64,000 nt of DNA from Bacillus sp. UNC438CL73TsuS30 (GCF_000482325.1 NZ_KI535301.1:1-64000), one strand, 5' to 3'. Shown: positions 24,337 to 33,170, counted from the stretch's first letter. A program made the numbers and translations. Notes: generated by a model not told the origin, from the letters alone.

Positions 24337-25314
24337 ATGGAATTTAGGGAGAAGGATGTAACGATTCAAAGTAAGGTAGCGCTTAAAGGAACACTAAGTT
24401 TACCAAATGTACGTAGTGAAAAGCGGCCGGCAATACTGATCATAGGCGGTACAGGGAAAATGGACCGCAATGGTAAAGTAAATGAAAAGCTTGATTTAAA
24501 ACTTTATCGCCAGTTAGCTGAATTCTTAACGTCTTTAGGATTCATTACCTTGCGCTACGATAAGCGCGGAGTTGCAGAAAGCGAAGGGGACTATTATAAA
24601 ACAGGACTTTGGGATTTAGTGGATGATGCCAGAGCCGGAGTTCAATTTTTGAAAAATCTGCCTGAGGTCAACCCTGATCAAATAATGGTGTTAGGTCACA
24701 GCGAAGGAAGTATGATTGGGACGTTAGTAGCTGCAAGAGAAGAATTAGCAGGGGCCATTTTGCTTTCCGGCGCAGTTGCAAACTTGAGCGAAGCAGTAAA
24801 ATATCAAAGGGATATTGCGAGCCAAGACGTGATGACGTTAAAAGGCTTTCAAGGATTTTTACTTCGATTGCTTGGAGTTCAAAATAAAATTGAAAAACAG
24901 GCTCAAAAGTTTACAGATAAAGTTCTTAGTTCAAATAAAGAAGTAATGAAAATCGGCTTTTCGAAAATAAATGCAAAGTGGATGCGGGAACATTTTCAAC
25001 ATAATATAAGAGAGGACTTAGCGAAAGTAACCTGTCCGGTTCTTGCGATTACGGGGGCGAGGGATATCCAAGCCAACCCAAAGGATTTAGAAGATCTTTC
25101 CAAATACGTACAGGGTGAATCAGAATACTACATGGTTGAAAATATGGGGCATTCCTGTAAGTTTCAAGAGAAAACATCGAATATGCTTTCAGTAAAGAAG
25201 GATATCATCTCGGAAGGCAATTTGCCTATTCATCCTGAATTATTAGGATTACTGGAGAAATGGCTGGAAAAACAATGTACGGTCAATTACGCTGAAGAAC
25301 CGGTTATTATATAA
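24337..25314 (+). CDS. alpha/beta hydrolase (serine aminopeptidase S33-like)
   Basis: 325 residues with the alpha/beta-hydrolase order: oxyanion strand ILIIGGTGKMDRNGK, YDKRGVAESEGD, nucleophile elbow VLGHSEGSMIG (Ser in G-H-S-E-G), acid TGARDIQANPKDLE and catalytic His VENMGHSC. Relatives hydrolyse esters or peptides of small substrates, and the natural substrate is unknown. Cytosolic (no signal). Co-transcribed with the HTH regulator. Confidence 0.85.
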   Translation: MEFREKDVTIQSKVALKGTLSLPNVRSEKRPAILIIGGTGKMDRNGKVNEKLDLKLYRQLAEFLTSLGFITLRYDKRGVAESEGDYYKTGLWDLVDDARAGVQFLKNLPEVNPDQIMVLGHSEGSMIGTLVAAREELAGAILLSGAVANLSEAVKYQRDIASQDVMTLKGFQGFLLRLLGVQNKIEKQAQKFTDKVLSSNKEVMKIGFSKINAKWMREHFQHNIREDLAKVTCPVLAITGARDIQANPKDLEDLSKYVQGESEYYMVENMGHSCKFQEKTSNMLSVKKDIISEGNLPIHPELLGLLEKWLEKQCTVNYAEEPVII

Positions 25315-25320
25315 TCTTAA

Positions 25321-25354
25321 AAAAAGTGGGGGACAATAGTCTCTCACTTTTTTT
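25321..25354 (+). terminator. terminator after the hydrolase
   Basis: AAAAAGTG / CACTTTTT outer stem (25321-25328 / 25345-25352) with an inner GGGGGAC-type continuation and a T-tail. Confidence 0.8.
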
Positions 25355-25460
25355 AAAAAATCAATGAAAAATTTGTAGAAAAATAGTATAGTAGCAGTAG
25401 TTATAACAGAAAGATAGCTTATGATAGCAGAAAGCTATCCTATATATAGGAGTGGAAAGC

Positions 25461-25655
25461 ATGACGGAAAATGGACGTGTTCAATTAAATGTAAGAGTAT
25501 CGAAGGAAATTTCTGTGAAGTTAGATGAAATTGTCGAATATTATCAGGAAAACTTGAAAGTAGGACGGGTGTATAAAGGCGATGTGTTAACAGATATTAT
25601 CGAAAAGTACTATGAAGTGATGAAAAAACAGAAACAGATGAATAAAAGATTTTAG
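25461..25655 (+). CDS. small ribbon-helix-helix-like protein
   Basis: 64 residues, MTENGRVQLNVRVSKEISVKLDEIVEYYQ.... A short strand (RVQLNVRVSKE) is followed by two helices, the layout of ribbon-helix-helix DNA-binding proteins, with a basic C-terminus. TAGGAG lies 9 bases before ATG 25461. GATAGCTT/AAGCTATC half-sites (about 25412-25438) just upstream may be an autoregulatory site. Target unknown. Confidence 0.6.
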   Translation: MTENGRVQLNVRVSKEISVKLDEIVEYYQENLKVGRVYKGDVLTDIIEKYYEVMKKQKQMNKRF

Positions 25656-25672
25656 AATACTTGCAAAATTTT

Positions 25673-25731
25673 TTGAATATTAAAATTCAGAGAGTATAAT
25701 TATACTTAAAGCATACCAACCGGTTGGTATG
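25673..25731 (+). promoter_or_regulatory. promoter and perfect 20-bp TetR-type operator O1
   Basis: TTGAAT (25673-25678), 16-base spacer, TATAAT (25695-25700). The perfect palindrome CATACCAACCGGTTGGTATG lies at 25712-25731, covering the start of the transcript. Its size and symmetry fit a TetR-family operator, and the TetR gene is in the same operon. Confidence 0.8.
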
Positions 25732-25753
25732 TATGGGGAGGTGGAAAAATAAA

Positions 25754-26527
25754 ATGGAAGTATTAAAACTTTTTGATTTGACGGGTAAAACAGCGATTGT
25801 TACTGGAGGAGGCCGCGGCCTTGGTGCTCAAATTGCCCAAGGTTTTGCAGAAGCGGGGGCAAATGTTGTTTTATGCTCACGAAAGGTGAAGGCGTGCCAA
25901 GAAGTGGCTGGGCAGTTGGAAAAACTAGGGGTAAAAATGCTTGCACTTAAATGTGATATTGCCAATCCGGATGATGTGGCCCATGTCGTTGCAGAAACCA
26001 AAAAGGCGTTTGGTTCGATTGATATCCTTGTTAATAACAGTGGGGCAACATGGGGCGCACCTGCAGCAGAAATGCCGCTTGAAGCTTGGAAAAAGGTCAT
26101 TGATGTCAATGTGACCGGAACCTTTTTGATGAGTCAAGCAGTGGGAAAAGAGATGATTGAACAGCGGTCAGGAAAAATTATCAATATTGCTTCCGTTGCC
26201 GGATTTGGCGGAACCGACCCAAGACTAATGGATGCGATTGGCTATAACACGAGCAAGGGTGCTGTTATTACCTTTACAAAGGATCTCGCAGTGAAATGGG
26301 GGAAATACAATATTCATGTGAATGCAATTGCCCCTGGGTTCTTTCCAACGAAAATGTCAAAGGGATTAATTGAACATGGAAAAGAAGCGATCTTGGCGGG
26401 AACCCCTTTACGTCGATTTGGTACAGATGACGATTTAAAAGGCGCTGCACTGTTTCTAGCCTCAAATGCCTCAAACTATGTTACGGGTAATATATTAGTA
26501 GTTGATGGCGGAACAGCAGCAATGTAA
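25754..26527 (+). CDS. short-chain dehydrogenase/reductase
   Basis: 257 residues of the classical SDR family: cofactor motif TGGGRGLG, NNSG, the catalytic Ser in NIASVAG, Y-x-x-x-K as YNTSKG, and the PG-turn APGFFPTKM. It acts on an alcohol/ketone with NAD(P)H and lies under TetR control. The ATG at 25754 has GGGGAGGTGG upstream; a further 10 codons upstream are open but overlap operator O1. Similar SDR genes accompany acyl-CoA metabolism genes in bacilli; the substrate is unknown. Confidence 0.88.
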   Translation: MEVLKLFDLTGKTAIVTGGGRGLGAQIAQGFAEAGANVVLCSRKVKACQEVAGQLEKLGVKMLALKCDIANPDDVAHVVAETKKAFGSIDILVNNSGATWGAPAAEMPLEAWKKVIDVNVTGTFLMSQAVGKEMIEQRSGKIINIASVAGFGGTDPRLMDAIGYNTSKGAVITFTKDLAVKWGKYNIHVNAIAPGFFPTKMSKGLIEHGKEAILAGTPLRRFGTDDDLKGAALFLASNASNYVTGNILVVDGGTAAM

Positions 26528-26611
26528 AAAACAAAAATGCGTAATAAGGGAGCGATCCTGAGATATGGTATAATTTTCTTTAGATTTATAACAGATTGCG
26601 GGGACATAGGT

Positions 26612-27178
26612 GTGAAAGAAAAAATTACAGAACAAAGCATCCGTTTATTTGAAAAAAAAGGCTTCAGCGAAACGTCCATACAGGATTTAGTTGAGTCAAT
26701 AGGTGTCACCAAAGGAACGTTTTATTATTATTTTTCCAGTAAAGAAGAATTACTTTTAGATATCCATCTTGGCTATATCAATGACTTGCTGCAGCACCAA
26801 GAACGGATTTTAAACGACAACAGCAAAAGCTGTAAGGAAAAATTATTTGAGATTGTCCGTATGCTGATTACGAATATTAAAACCCAGGGACAGGCAGCAA
26901 AAATCTTCTTCAGAGAAATGAAGAATCTAAGTGAAGAACGCCTCGCCATTGTTGTTCCAAAAAGAGATCAATTCCGTTTAAATATCGAAGGCTTGATCAT
27001 TGAAGGGATGAAGCTCGGCGAATTCCGTCCCGATTTAAATGCTTCTATCATAACGTTTGGGATTCTTGGGATGACGAATTGGAGCTATCAGTGGTTTAAT
27101 CCAAGCGGTAAATCCTCTGACAGCGAGGTTGCTGAAATGTTTGTGGAAATGATTCTAAAAGGAATTCAAGTAAAATAA
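26612..27178 (+). CDS. TetR/AcrR family repressor
   Basis: 188 residues from GTG 26612. The N-terminal HTH is KITEQSIRLFEKKGFSETSIQDLVESIGVTKGTFYYYFSSKEELLLDIH (textbook TetR, Y-Y-Y-F-x-x-K-E-x-L), followed by an all-helical ligand domain. It lies 84 bases after the SDR gene. The two palindromes at 25712 and 27220 are the obvious operators, so it should repress both its own operon and the downstream one. Confidence 0.9.
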   Translation: MKEKITEQSIRLFEKKGFSETSIQDLVESIGVTKGTFYYYFSSKEELLLDIHLGYINDLLQHQERILNDNSKSCKEKLFEIVRMLITNIKTQGQAAKIFFREMKNLSEERLAIVVPKRDQFRLNIEGLIIEGMKLGEFRPDLNASIITFGILGMTNWSYQWFNPSGKSSDSEVAEMFVEMILKGIQVK

Positions 27179-27195
27179 ACCGATGTAGAGGGTAT

Positions 27196-27239
27196 TTTAC
27201 ACCCTTCTACAATCGTTTGCATACTGACTAGTTAGTATG
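27196..27239 (+). promoter_or_regulatory. promoter with overlapping TetR-type operator O2
   Basis: TTTACA (27196-27201), 18-base spacer, CATACT (27220-27225). CATACTGACTAGTTAGTATG (27220-27239) is palindromic at 18 of 20 bases and shares the CATAC-N10-GTATG-type outer arms with O1, so the same repressor should cover this -10. Confidence 0.65.
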
Positions 27240-27275
27240 AAATGTGAATTTGTTGAACGAAAGTGGAGGGAAACG

Positions 27276-27386
27276 ATGCCACATCAAATAAGTCATGATA
27301 CCATACCGGTTCGAAATTGTAGGTAGTCCGTTTTTCAATTTGTGAAAAGTCTTATTCAGCACGCCGCAGGAATTCCAGGAAAGTAG
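27276..27386 (+). pseudogene. internally deleted remnant, possibly of an APH-like phosphotransferase gene
   Basis: GGAGGG precedes ATG 27276, which reads MPHQISHDTIPVRNCR then TAG (27324-27326). The same frame continues with SVFQFVKSLIQHAAGIPGK to a second TAG at 27384. D-T-I-P-V-R is a common N-terminus of the aminoglycoside-phosphotransferase-like proteins found beside SDR and acyl-CoA dehydrogenase genes. A start and an end of a gene seem to be fused with the middle lost. The family call is tentative. Confidence 0.4.
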
Positions 27387-27394
27387 GAGATAGT

Positions 27395-28369
27395 ATGAAA
27401 GTAATTCAATTTAATGAATATGGCGGTCCGGAAGTTCTTCAAATGGTGGAAAAAGAAAAGCCTATACCCACAGGGAGTAATGTGTTAATTGAAATTAATG
27501 CGATTGGTGTTAATTATGCGGATACCGCACGAAGGGAAGGGCAGTATGTGGTTCCGACTCCGCTGCCATTTATTCCGGGGGCTGAAATTGCAGGTGTGGT
27601 TAGGGAGGTTGGTGATCAAGTTAAAAATGTGTCGCCTGGTGATCGGGTTGTGACCTTGATTGAATCGGGGGGGTATGCGGAGTTTGCAGTTGCGGATGAA
27701 CGCTCCTTGATTTCTATTCCTGAGCAATTAGATTTTCGGAATGCAGCTGCTTTGCCACTTCAAGGACTGAGTGCTTATCATATATTAAAAACAATGGGGC
27801 GGTTGGAGAAGGGAGAAAGTGTTCTGGTTCATGCGGCTGCGGGCGGTGTTGGGACGATTGCCGTTCAGCTGGCGAAATTGTTTGGTGCTGGGAAGGTGAT
27901 TGCGACGGCAAGCAGTACTGAAAAGTTGTCGCTAGCAGCGAAGATGGGGGCAGATGTTTTAGTTAATTATACGGAGGAAGATTGGGAGCTGCAGGTTCTT
28001 GAAGCGACCGGTGGCACGGGGGTTGATGTTGCGCTTGAAATGGCGGGTGGAGAGGTGTTTAATAAAACGCTTAATTGTCTTGCTACTTTTGGCAGATTAG
28101 TGATTTATGGGGTGGCAAGCGGTGAGCAGAGCCGTTTTTATCCGTCTAGCTTGATGGCACGAAACCAATCGGTGATTGGGTTTTTCTTGCCGCAAATTAT
28201 GAGAAAACCAGAGTTATTGCAGCCGAGTTTGATGGAGTTACTTGCTTATCTTGGGGATGGAAAGCTTAAGCTTACAATTGGCGGGGTTTACCCTTTGGGG
28301 GAAGCAGCTTCTGTTCATCGTTTGCTGCAGTCTCGTAAGACGAGAGGGAAATTGATTTTGGAACCGTGA
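27395..28369 (+). CDS. quinone oxidoreductase (medium-chain dehydrogenase/reductase, non-zinc type)
   Basis: A 324-residue QOR/zeta-crystallin-type enzyme: catalytic-domain GVNYADTARREGQY, FIPGAEIAGVVREVGDQV, then the NADPH Rossmann motif VHAAAGGVGTIAVQLAKLFGAGKVIATASS and C-terminal SRKTRGKLILEP. Structural zinc cysteines are absent, as in the family. It reduces quinones or enones with NADPH. TAGGAG is 6 bases before the ATG. It belongs to the second TetR-controlled unit. Confidence 0.9.
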   Translation: MKVIQFNEYGGPEVLQMVEKEKPIPTGSNVLIEINAIGVNYADTARREGQYVVPTPLPFIPGAEIAGVVREVGDQVKNVSPGDRVVTLIESGGYAEFAVADERSLISIPEQLDFRNAAALPLQGLSAYHILKTMGRLEKGESVLVHAAAGGVGTIAVQLAKLFGAGKVIATASSTEKLSLAAKMGADVLVNYTEEDWELQVLEATGGTGVDVALEMAGGEVFNKTLNCLATFGRLVIYGVASGEQSRFYPSSLMARNQSVIGFFLPQIMRKPELLQPSLMELLAYLGDGKLKLTIGGVYPLGEAASVHRLLQSRKTRGKLILEP

Positions 28370-28475
28370 ATAATGAGTGATTGAGTGTGGCCATGGTGCC
28401 CGTGCAGGTGTAAAAATGGGTTGGACGGGCACTATAAAAATGGAATTTTAGAAATTGAAATTTTACATATTTGTC

Positions 28476-28691
28476 GGCGACAAAATAGCAGCACCAAGCC
28501 GTCAAACTGTCGCCAATAGCCCTGATAGGCGACAAAATAGCAGCACTAAGTCGTCAAACTGTCGCCAATAGCCCTGATAGGCGACAAATAGCAGCACCAA
28601 GCCGTCAAATTGTCGTCAATAGCCCCGATAGGCGACAAAAATGCAGCACCAAGCCATCAAATTGTCGCCAATAACCCCCCGATAAGCGACA
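28476..28691. repeat. four tandem ~52-bp hairpin repeats
   Basis: Units begin at 28476, 28528, 28580 and 28631 (52, 52, 51 and 54 bp), with a partial fifth at 28685. Each is GGCGACAAAATAGCAGCACC, then AAGCCGTCAAA and CTGTCGCCAATAGCCCTGATA with small changes, so GGCGACA and TGTCGCC form a stem inside every unit. No gene lies in 28370-28877; the rest of that gap is AT-rich. Confidence 0.9.
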
Positions 28692-28877
28692 AAATCAAAA
28701 CTCCCAAAATATCTCAATACCAAATTCCTCACACAAAACTACCTCACCAAGCTCAATTATTAATAAACTATGAACAAAGTTTTAAAGAGTATGTAAGAAA
28801 TCCCCCATTCGGTTGATAAGCTCCGAAATTGGTATACACTTGAAATAGGTAGTTTTTCATGTAGGAGATGAATCATA

Positions 28878-29579
28878 TTGAAAATACTTGTAATTGAAGA
28901 TAATAAAAGTGTATGCACAATGATTGAAATGTTTTTTGCCAAAGAAGGAATACAAGGAGAATTTATCAATAACGGCCTAGAAGGCTATAACCGTTTTAAA
29001 AGCGAAACCTGGGACGCACTCATTGTCGATTGGATGCTGCCAGGAATGGACGGAGTCACCATATGCCGGAAAATTAGAGAAGAAAAACACTCGGTGCCCA
29101 TTATTATGCTAACCGCAAAAGACAGCGAGTCAGACCAGGTACTTGGCCTGGAAATGGGTGCCGACGATTATGTGACAAAACCGTTCAGTCCCCTCACATT
29201 AATGGCCAGAATCAAAGCGGTAACACGGAGATTTCAAAACCAAGTAGCCGATCCCCAAGAGGAATTTCTCCAGACCGAGCATTTTAAAATCAGCAAAAAT
29301 ACCCGAGAGGTCATTGTTGATGGGGAGAACATCACCAATTTAACGCCAAAAGAATTTGATTTGTTATATTATATGATCGAGCACCCAAAACAAGTTTTTT
29401 CAAGAGAACAGCTGCTGGAAAGAGTCTGGGGCTACCAGTTCTACGGCGATGAACGGACCGTTGATGTTCACATCAAAAGGCTGCGAAAAAAAGTAGAAAT
29501 GACCGGAATACCTTTCTTCCACACTATATGGGGAGTTGGATACAAGTTCGATGAGTCGATTAAAACGGATGAAATTTAG
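28878..29579 (+). CDS. OmpR-family response regulator
   Basis: 233 residues: receiver domain with phospho-acceptor Asp51 (LIVDWMLPGMDG), acidic pocket EDN at 7-9 and Lys101 (VTKPF), then a winged-helix DNA-binding domain (NLTPKEFDLLYYMIEHPKQVFSREQLLERVWGYQFYGDERTVDVHIKRLRKK). Its 3' end overlaps the kinase gene by 29 bases. The htrA-type protease just downstream suggests a CssR-like envelope-stress role, though that is inference from context. Confidence 0.92.
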   Translation: MKILVIEDNKSVCTMIEMFFAKEGIQGEFINNGLEGYNRFKSETWDALIVDWMLPGMDGVTICRKIREEKHSVPIIMLTAKDSESDQVLGLEMGADDYVTKPFSPLTLMARIKAVTRRFQNQVADPQEEFLQTEHFKISKNTREVIVDGENITNLTPKEFDLLYYMIEHPKQVFSREQLLERVWGYQFYGDERTVDVHIKRLRKKVEMTGIPFFHTIWGVGYKFDESIKTDEI

Positions 29580-30993
29580 GTATGCATACCAACAATTTTT
29601 TAGCCATATTAGCATTATCATTGTTGCTTTTTTAGTTTTAAGTCTATTGTTTGCCCATTATATTGAAAGTTTGGTCTATGAAAATAAGGCCGATGAACTG
29701 GTTTCATATGGTAAGGCGATTATTTCAGATATTGACCACAATCCAGAGGATACTGGGCGAATTATCAATCAATACAGTACGGTCTTATCCAAAAGGAAAA
29801 TGACCTTTAGTATGTTTGATCAAGGTTTTAATCTCTACTCGGTGGGGAAACGCGGGCCGACCATCACCAATTTAGAACCCGACCAATTAAGGGAGATTGC
29901 CAAAGGCCATACCCTTGTGGTCAATGCTGATTATAAAACCTTTGGTTCAGAAGGCGTAACCTTTGTCGTGAAACCATATATAAATAATGGTCGATTTTAC
30001 GGTGGCATCCTCATAGCTTCACCTATTAGTGGAACAAGTGCGATGATTGAAAAAGTCAATCAATTTTTACTCTATACGATTCTCATTGCACTGGGAGTTT
30101 CGTTTTTGCTTAGCTGGCTATTATCAAGATTACATGTTAATCGAATTAAACGGCTCCAAGAAGCAACATCGCAAGTATCGGCGGGGAATTACCACGTCAG
30201 TGTGCCTGCTTCCAACTTTGATGAAATCGGTGAATTAGCCAGCGACTTTAACCGTATGGTCAATAAAATCAACCGTTCTATGGAAGAAATTGAAAGCTTG
30301 GAAAATCGGAGAAGGCAGTTTATGTCCGATGTTTCTCATGAATTACGAACCCCCTTAACGACCATCAGCGGGGTGATTGAAGGATTGAAAAACAATATGA
30401 TTCCTGAGGGAGATAAGGAAAAAGGAATCAATCTTGTTAGTCAGGAAGCGAAACGATTGATCCGCCTCGTCAATGAAAACTTGGATTATGATAAAATCCG
30501 CTCGAATCAAATCCAGCTGTTCCGTGAAGAAATACAGCTGCAGGAAGTGCTTGAAATTATTCAAGAGCAATTATATCTGCAAGCAGAAGAGAAAAATAAT
30601 CAAATTATTGTGGAAGCGGACCCTGATGTACATGTAAATGCGGATTATGACCGCCTCATTCAAATTTTGATTAACATCACTAAAAATAGTATCCAATTTA
30701 CAACAAATGGAACGATTTGGCTGAGAGGCATGTCGGAACAAAACGATACGATTATTGAAATTGAAGATACTGGTGTGGGCATTGACCCGAAGGAAGTCGA
30801 GAATATTTGGCATCGCTTTTATAAAGCGGATATCTCAAGAACTAGTAACCCATACGGAGAATTTGGCTTAGGGCTTTCGATTGTAAAACAATTAATTGTT
30901 CTCCATAACGGGGAAATTGATGTTTTTAGTGAAAAAGACAAAGGAACAAAATTCATCATTCGATTTAAAAATGAAAAGAATGCTGCGGTGTAA
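29551..30993 (+). CDS. sensor histidine kinase
   Basis: 480 residues from ATG 29551 (a TTG at 29536 is an alternative). TM1 is near residues 19-38, an extracellular sensor of about 130 residues follows, TM2 is near 170-192, then come a HAMP domain, HisKA with phospho-acceptor H263 (SDVSHELRTPL) and HATPase (NITKNSIQFT, EDTGVGIDPKE, FGLGLSIVKQL). It is paired with the upstream regulator by gene overlap. A short AAAGCTGCAGCTTT hairpin follows the stop. Confidence 0.92.
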   Translation: MSRLKRMKFRYAYQQFFSHISIIIVAFLVLSLLFAHYIESLVYENKADELVSYGKAIISDIDHNPEDTGRIINQYSTVLSKRKMTFSMFDQGFNLYSVGKRGPTITNLEPDQLREIAKGHTLVVNADYKTFGSEGVTFVVKPYINNGRFYGGILIASPISGTSAMIEKVNQFLLYTILIALGVSFLLSWLLSRLHVNRIKRLQEATSQVSAGNYHVSVPASNFDEIGELASDFNRMVNKINRSMEEIESLENRRRQFMSDVSHELRTPLTTISGVIEGLKNNMIPEGDKEKGINLVSQEAKRLIRLVNENLDYDKIRSNQIQLFREEIQLQEVLEIIQEQLYLQAEEKNNQIIVEADPDVHVNADYDRLIQILINITKNSIQFTTNGTIWLRGMSEQNDTIIEIEDTGVGIDPKEVENIWHRFYKADISRTSNPYGEFGLGLSIVKQLIVLHNGEIDVFSEKDKGTKFIIRFKNEKNAAV

Positions 30994-31154
30994 AAGCTGC
31001 AGCTTTTTCATATGGAGACAATAGTTGAGTTTTCATATTTTTTCTTGTTTTATTACAAAACCATTTAAAGTTTGTTAATAATTTCGTCATATTTGTTGGA
31101 TAAAGTAAGAATAAATAAATGATTCAATAATAAGCAAAAGGAGATCGAAAGCTT

Positions 31155-32558
31155 ATGAATTATAAAGATGAATTTAACCCAGAAAATGAACAAAACGAAA
31201 CCAATTCCATTGACCTTACCATGCCGGCAAGTTCTCAAAACGGATCGGATGCTGAAAGACCAAATCTTGACAAAGAAACTCATGATTATAACCGAGCATC
31301 CTATGAGACTCATCACACACAAGAAACAAACGACAGAGAATACACCACCGCCTCTCATGGTGGAGAAGCAACCCGTTCTAAAGAAGAACCGAAAACCAGC
31401 AATAAAAGAAATTTAAAAGGCTTCGCCTCAACCTTAGCTGCAGGTGTAATCGGTTCGGTATTGACCTTAACGATTCTACCACATACAGACTATATGAAAA
31501 ATTATTTTGAGAAAGCGGATAACCAATCAGCTGCTACGGAAGTAAAAGCAGTGACGGCACAGCCAACGGTGGCAAAAACTTCGGGTTCGTCCATAGCTGA
31601 TACAGTTGAAAAGGTATCAAAAGCTATAGTGGGAATTGAAAACTATCAAAAACAGCAAAATAGTGATTTCTTTGGTAATTCCAGCCCCTCCTCTCAAAGT
31701 GTTGAAACAGGCTCTGGATCTGGGGTGATTTTTCAAAAAAATAATAATGATGCCTATATCGTAACGAATAACCACGTTGTCGAAGGCGCTTCAAAACTTG
31801 AAATCTCTTTATATAATGGTGAAAAAACAAAGGCAGAGGTCGTTGGGACGGATGCTTTAACCGATTTGGCTGTCTTAAAAATTGATGCAAAATATGTGAA
31901 TGCAACCGCAAGCTTTGGGGATTCATCCACACTACGACCTGGTGATCAAGTGTATGCAATCGGTAACCCGCTGGGACTTGACCTTTCTAGAACGGTAACA
32001 CAGGGAATTATCAGTGCAACCAACCGCAGCATTGCGGTTGATACCTCGGCAGGAAGCTGGGATACAAATGTTATTCAAACAGATGCTGCCATTAATCCGG
32101 GGAATAGCGGCGGTGCGTTGATCAATTCACAAGGGCAGGTAATTGGCATTAACAGCCTAAAGATTTCAGAGAATGGTGTCGAAGGATTAGGCTTTGCCAT
32201 CCCGAGTAATGACGCAATCCCAATTGTCAATCAATTAATAAAAAATGGAAAAATTGAGCGTCCATATATCGGCATTGGTCTTGAAGATTTAGATCAAATT
32301 CCGCAAATATATTGGCAAAACCTGCCTAGCAGTGTCCAAAAGGGCGTGATGATTACGCAAGTGGATCCGCATTCAGCTGCTTTAAGTTCTGGGCTCGAAG
32401 TGAAGGATGTCATTGTTTCCATGAATGGCACGAAAATTGGTTCCTCTTCCGAATTACGTAAATATTTATATACGAAAGTAAATGTAGGAGATACCGTAAA
32501 GTTTGGGGTATACCGCAATGGTAAGCTTAAAACGATTGATGTAAAGCTATCTAAATAA
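31155..32558 (+). CDS. htrA: HtrA-like membrane-anchored serine protease
   Basis: 467 residues: a 85-residue acidic cytosolic tail, one membrane helix (about 88-108), a trypsin-like domain with triad His207 (VTNNHVVEG), Asp237 (LTDLAVL) and Ser318 (NPGNSGGAL), then one PDZ domain (about 370-467). HtrA proteins degrade or refold misfolded exported proteins. AAAAGGAGATCG precedes the ATG. It lies 161 bases after a two-component system, the pairing known for cssRS and htr genes in B. subtilis. Confidence 0.93.
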   Translation: MNYKDEFNPENEQNETNSIDLTMPASSQNGSDAERPNLDKETHDYNRASYETHHTQETNDREYTTASHGGEATRSKEEPKTSNKRNLKGFASTLAAGVIGSVLTLTILPHTDYMKNYFEKADNQSAATEVKAVTAQPTVAKTSGSSIADTVEKVSKAIVGIENYQKQQNSDFFGNSSPSSQSVETGSGSGVIFQKNNNDAYIVTNNHVVEGASKLEISLYNGEKTKAEVVGTDALTDLAVLKIDAKYVNATASFGDSSTLRPGDQVYAIGNPLGLDLSRTVTQGIISATNRSIAVDTSAGSWDTNVIQTDAAINPGNSGGALINSQGQVIGINSLKISENGVEGLGFAIPSNDAIPIVNQLIKNGKIERPYIGIGLEDLDQIPQIYWQNLPSSVQKGVMITQVDPHSAALSSGLEVKDVIVSMNGTKIGSSSELRKYLYTKVNVGDTVKFGVYRNGKLKTIDVKLSK

Positions 32559-32613
32559 GCTTTCATGTTTTGATGCAAAATAAGACCTAAACAATCACGT
32601 CAGAGGTGATGAG

Positions 32614-33027
32614 ATGAATCGGGTCGGAAAATATGCGAGTGGAAAGATTGTAGAGGATACCGTGCTGTTAAAAATGGTTCTGGATCTTCCAGAGAAAGAT
32701 AAAATGCTGATGTGGTCTGAGGGATATATCGACATGGTCATTGAAAAATTACCGGAATATGGGCGGGATATTTTGGTGAATCGCAAGAAGAAATGGGAAG
32801 ACACCAAGGCTTATTATCAGGATCAGCTCGAAGACATTCTTTCAAAGGAAGAGGTAAAGTTGAAAATGAAGAGCGAACGCAAAAAGTTCGCTCTTTTTGT
32901 CATGCAGCATTTTAAGGAATTTCAATCGTTATTGTTTTTATGCTATGACGGAAATTTAAAAGAGGTTGATTTAAGGAAATTTGTTTTTCGCAGGCGATAT
33001 GGTTCAAGAAAATCATATTTAAAATAG
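32614..33027 (+). CDS. hypothetical protein with a terminator-like hairpin inside its frame
   Basis: 137 residues, MNRVGKYASGKIVEDTVLLKMVLDLPEKDKMLMWSEGYIDMVIE..., charged and helical, ending EVDLRKFVFRRRYGSRKSYLK. AGAGGTGAT precedes the ATG. I cannot name the family with confidence; some features loosely recall the helical C-terminal part of T4-type RNA ligases, but no nucleotidyltransferase motif is present. A strong hairpin plus T-run at 32871-32898 lies within the frame, so full-length mRNA may be rare and a shorter product is possible. Confidence 0.5.
   Translation: MNRVGKYASGKIVEDTVLLKMVLDLPEKDKMLMWSEGYIDMVIEKLPEYGRDILVNRKKKWEDTKAYYQDQLEDILSKEEVKLKMKSERKKFALFVMQHFKEFQSLLFLCYDGNLKEVDLRKFVFRRRYGSRKSYLK
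32871..32898 (+). terminator. intrinsic-terminator-like hairpin inside an open frame
   Basis: GAGCGAAC (32871-32878) / GTTCGCTC (32886-32893), loop GCAAAAA, followed by TTTTT. It could terminate the htrA-proximal transcript midway through the 137-codon frame. Confidence 0.65.
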
Positions 33028-33170
33028 TTTATCAGCGATAATTTAAAAGGTTTAAAATTTTTTAAAAAGTATATTTACTTTTTCGGTTTAAAGTTGTAAA
33101 CTTTAAAATAATTCAGGCATAAACACTATTGATATAGTAAAAATATGTTATTTTTTAAAAATAAATAATT

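Noticed and set aside
28476-28691. CRISPR array
   Set aside because: Units are contiguous 52-bp copies with no unique spacers, and no cas genes are nearby.
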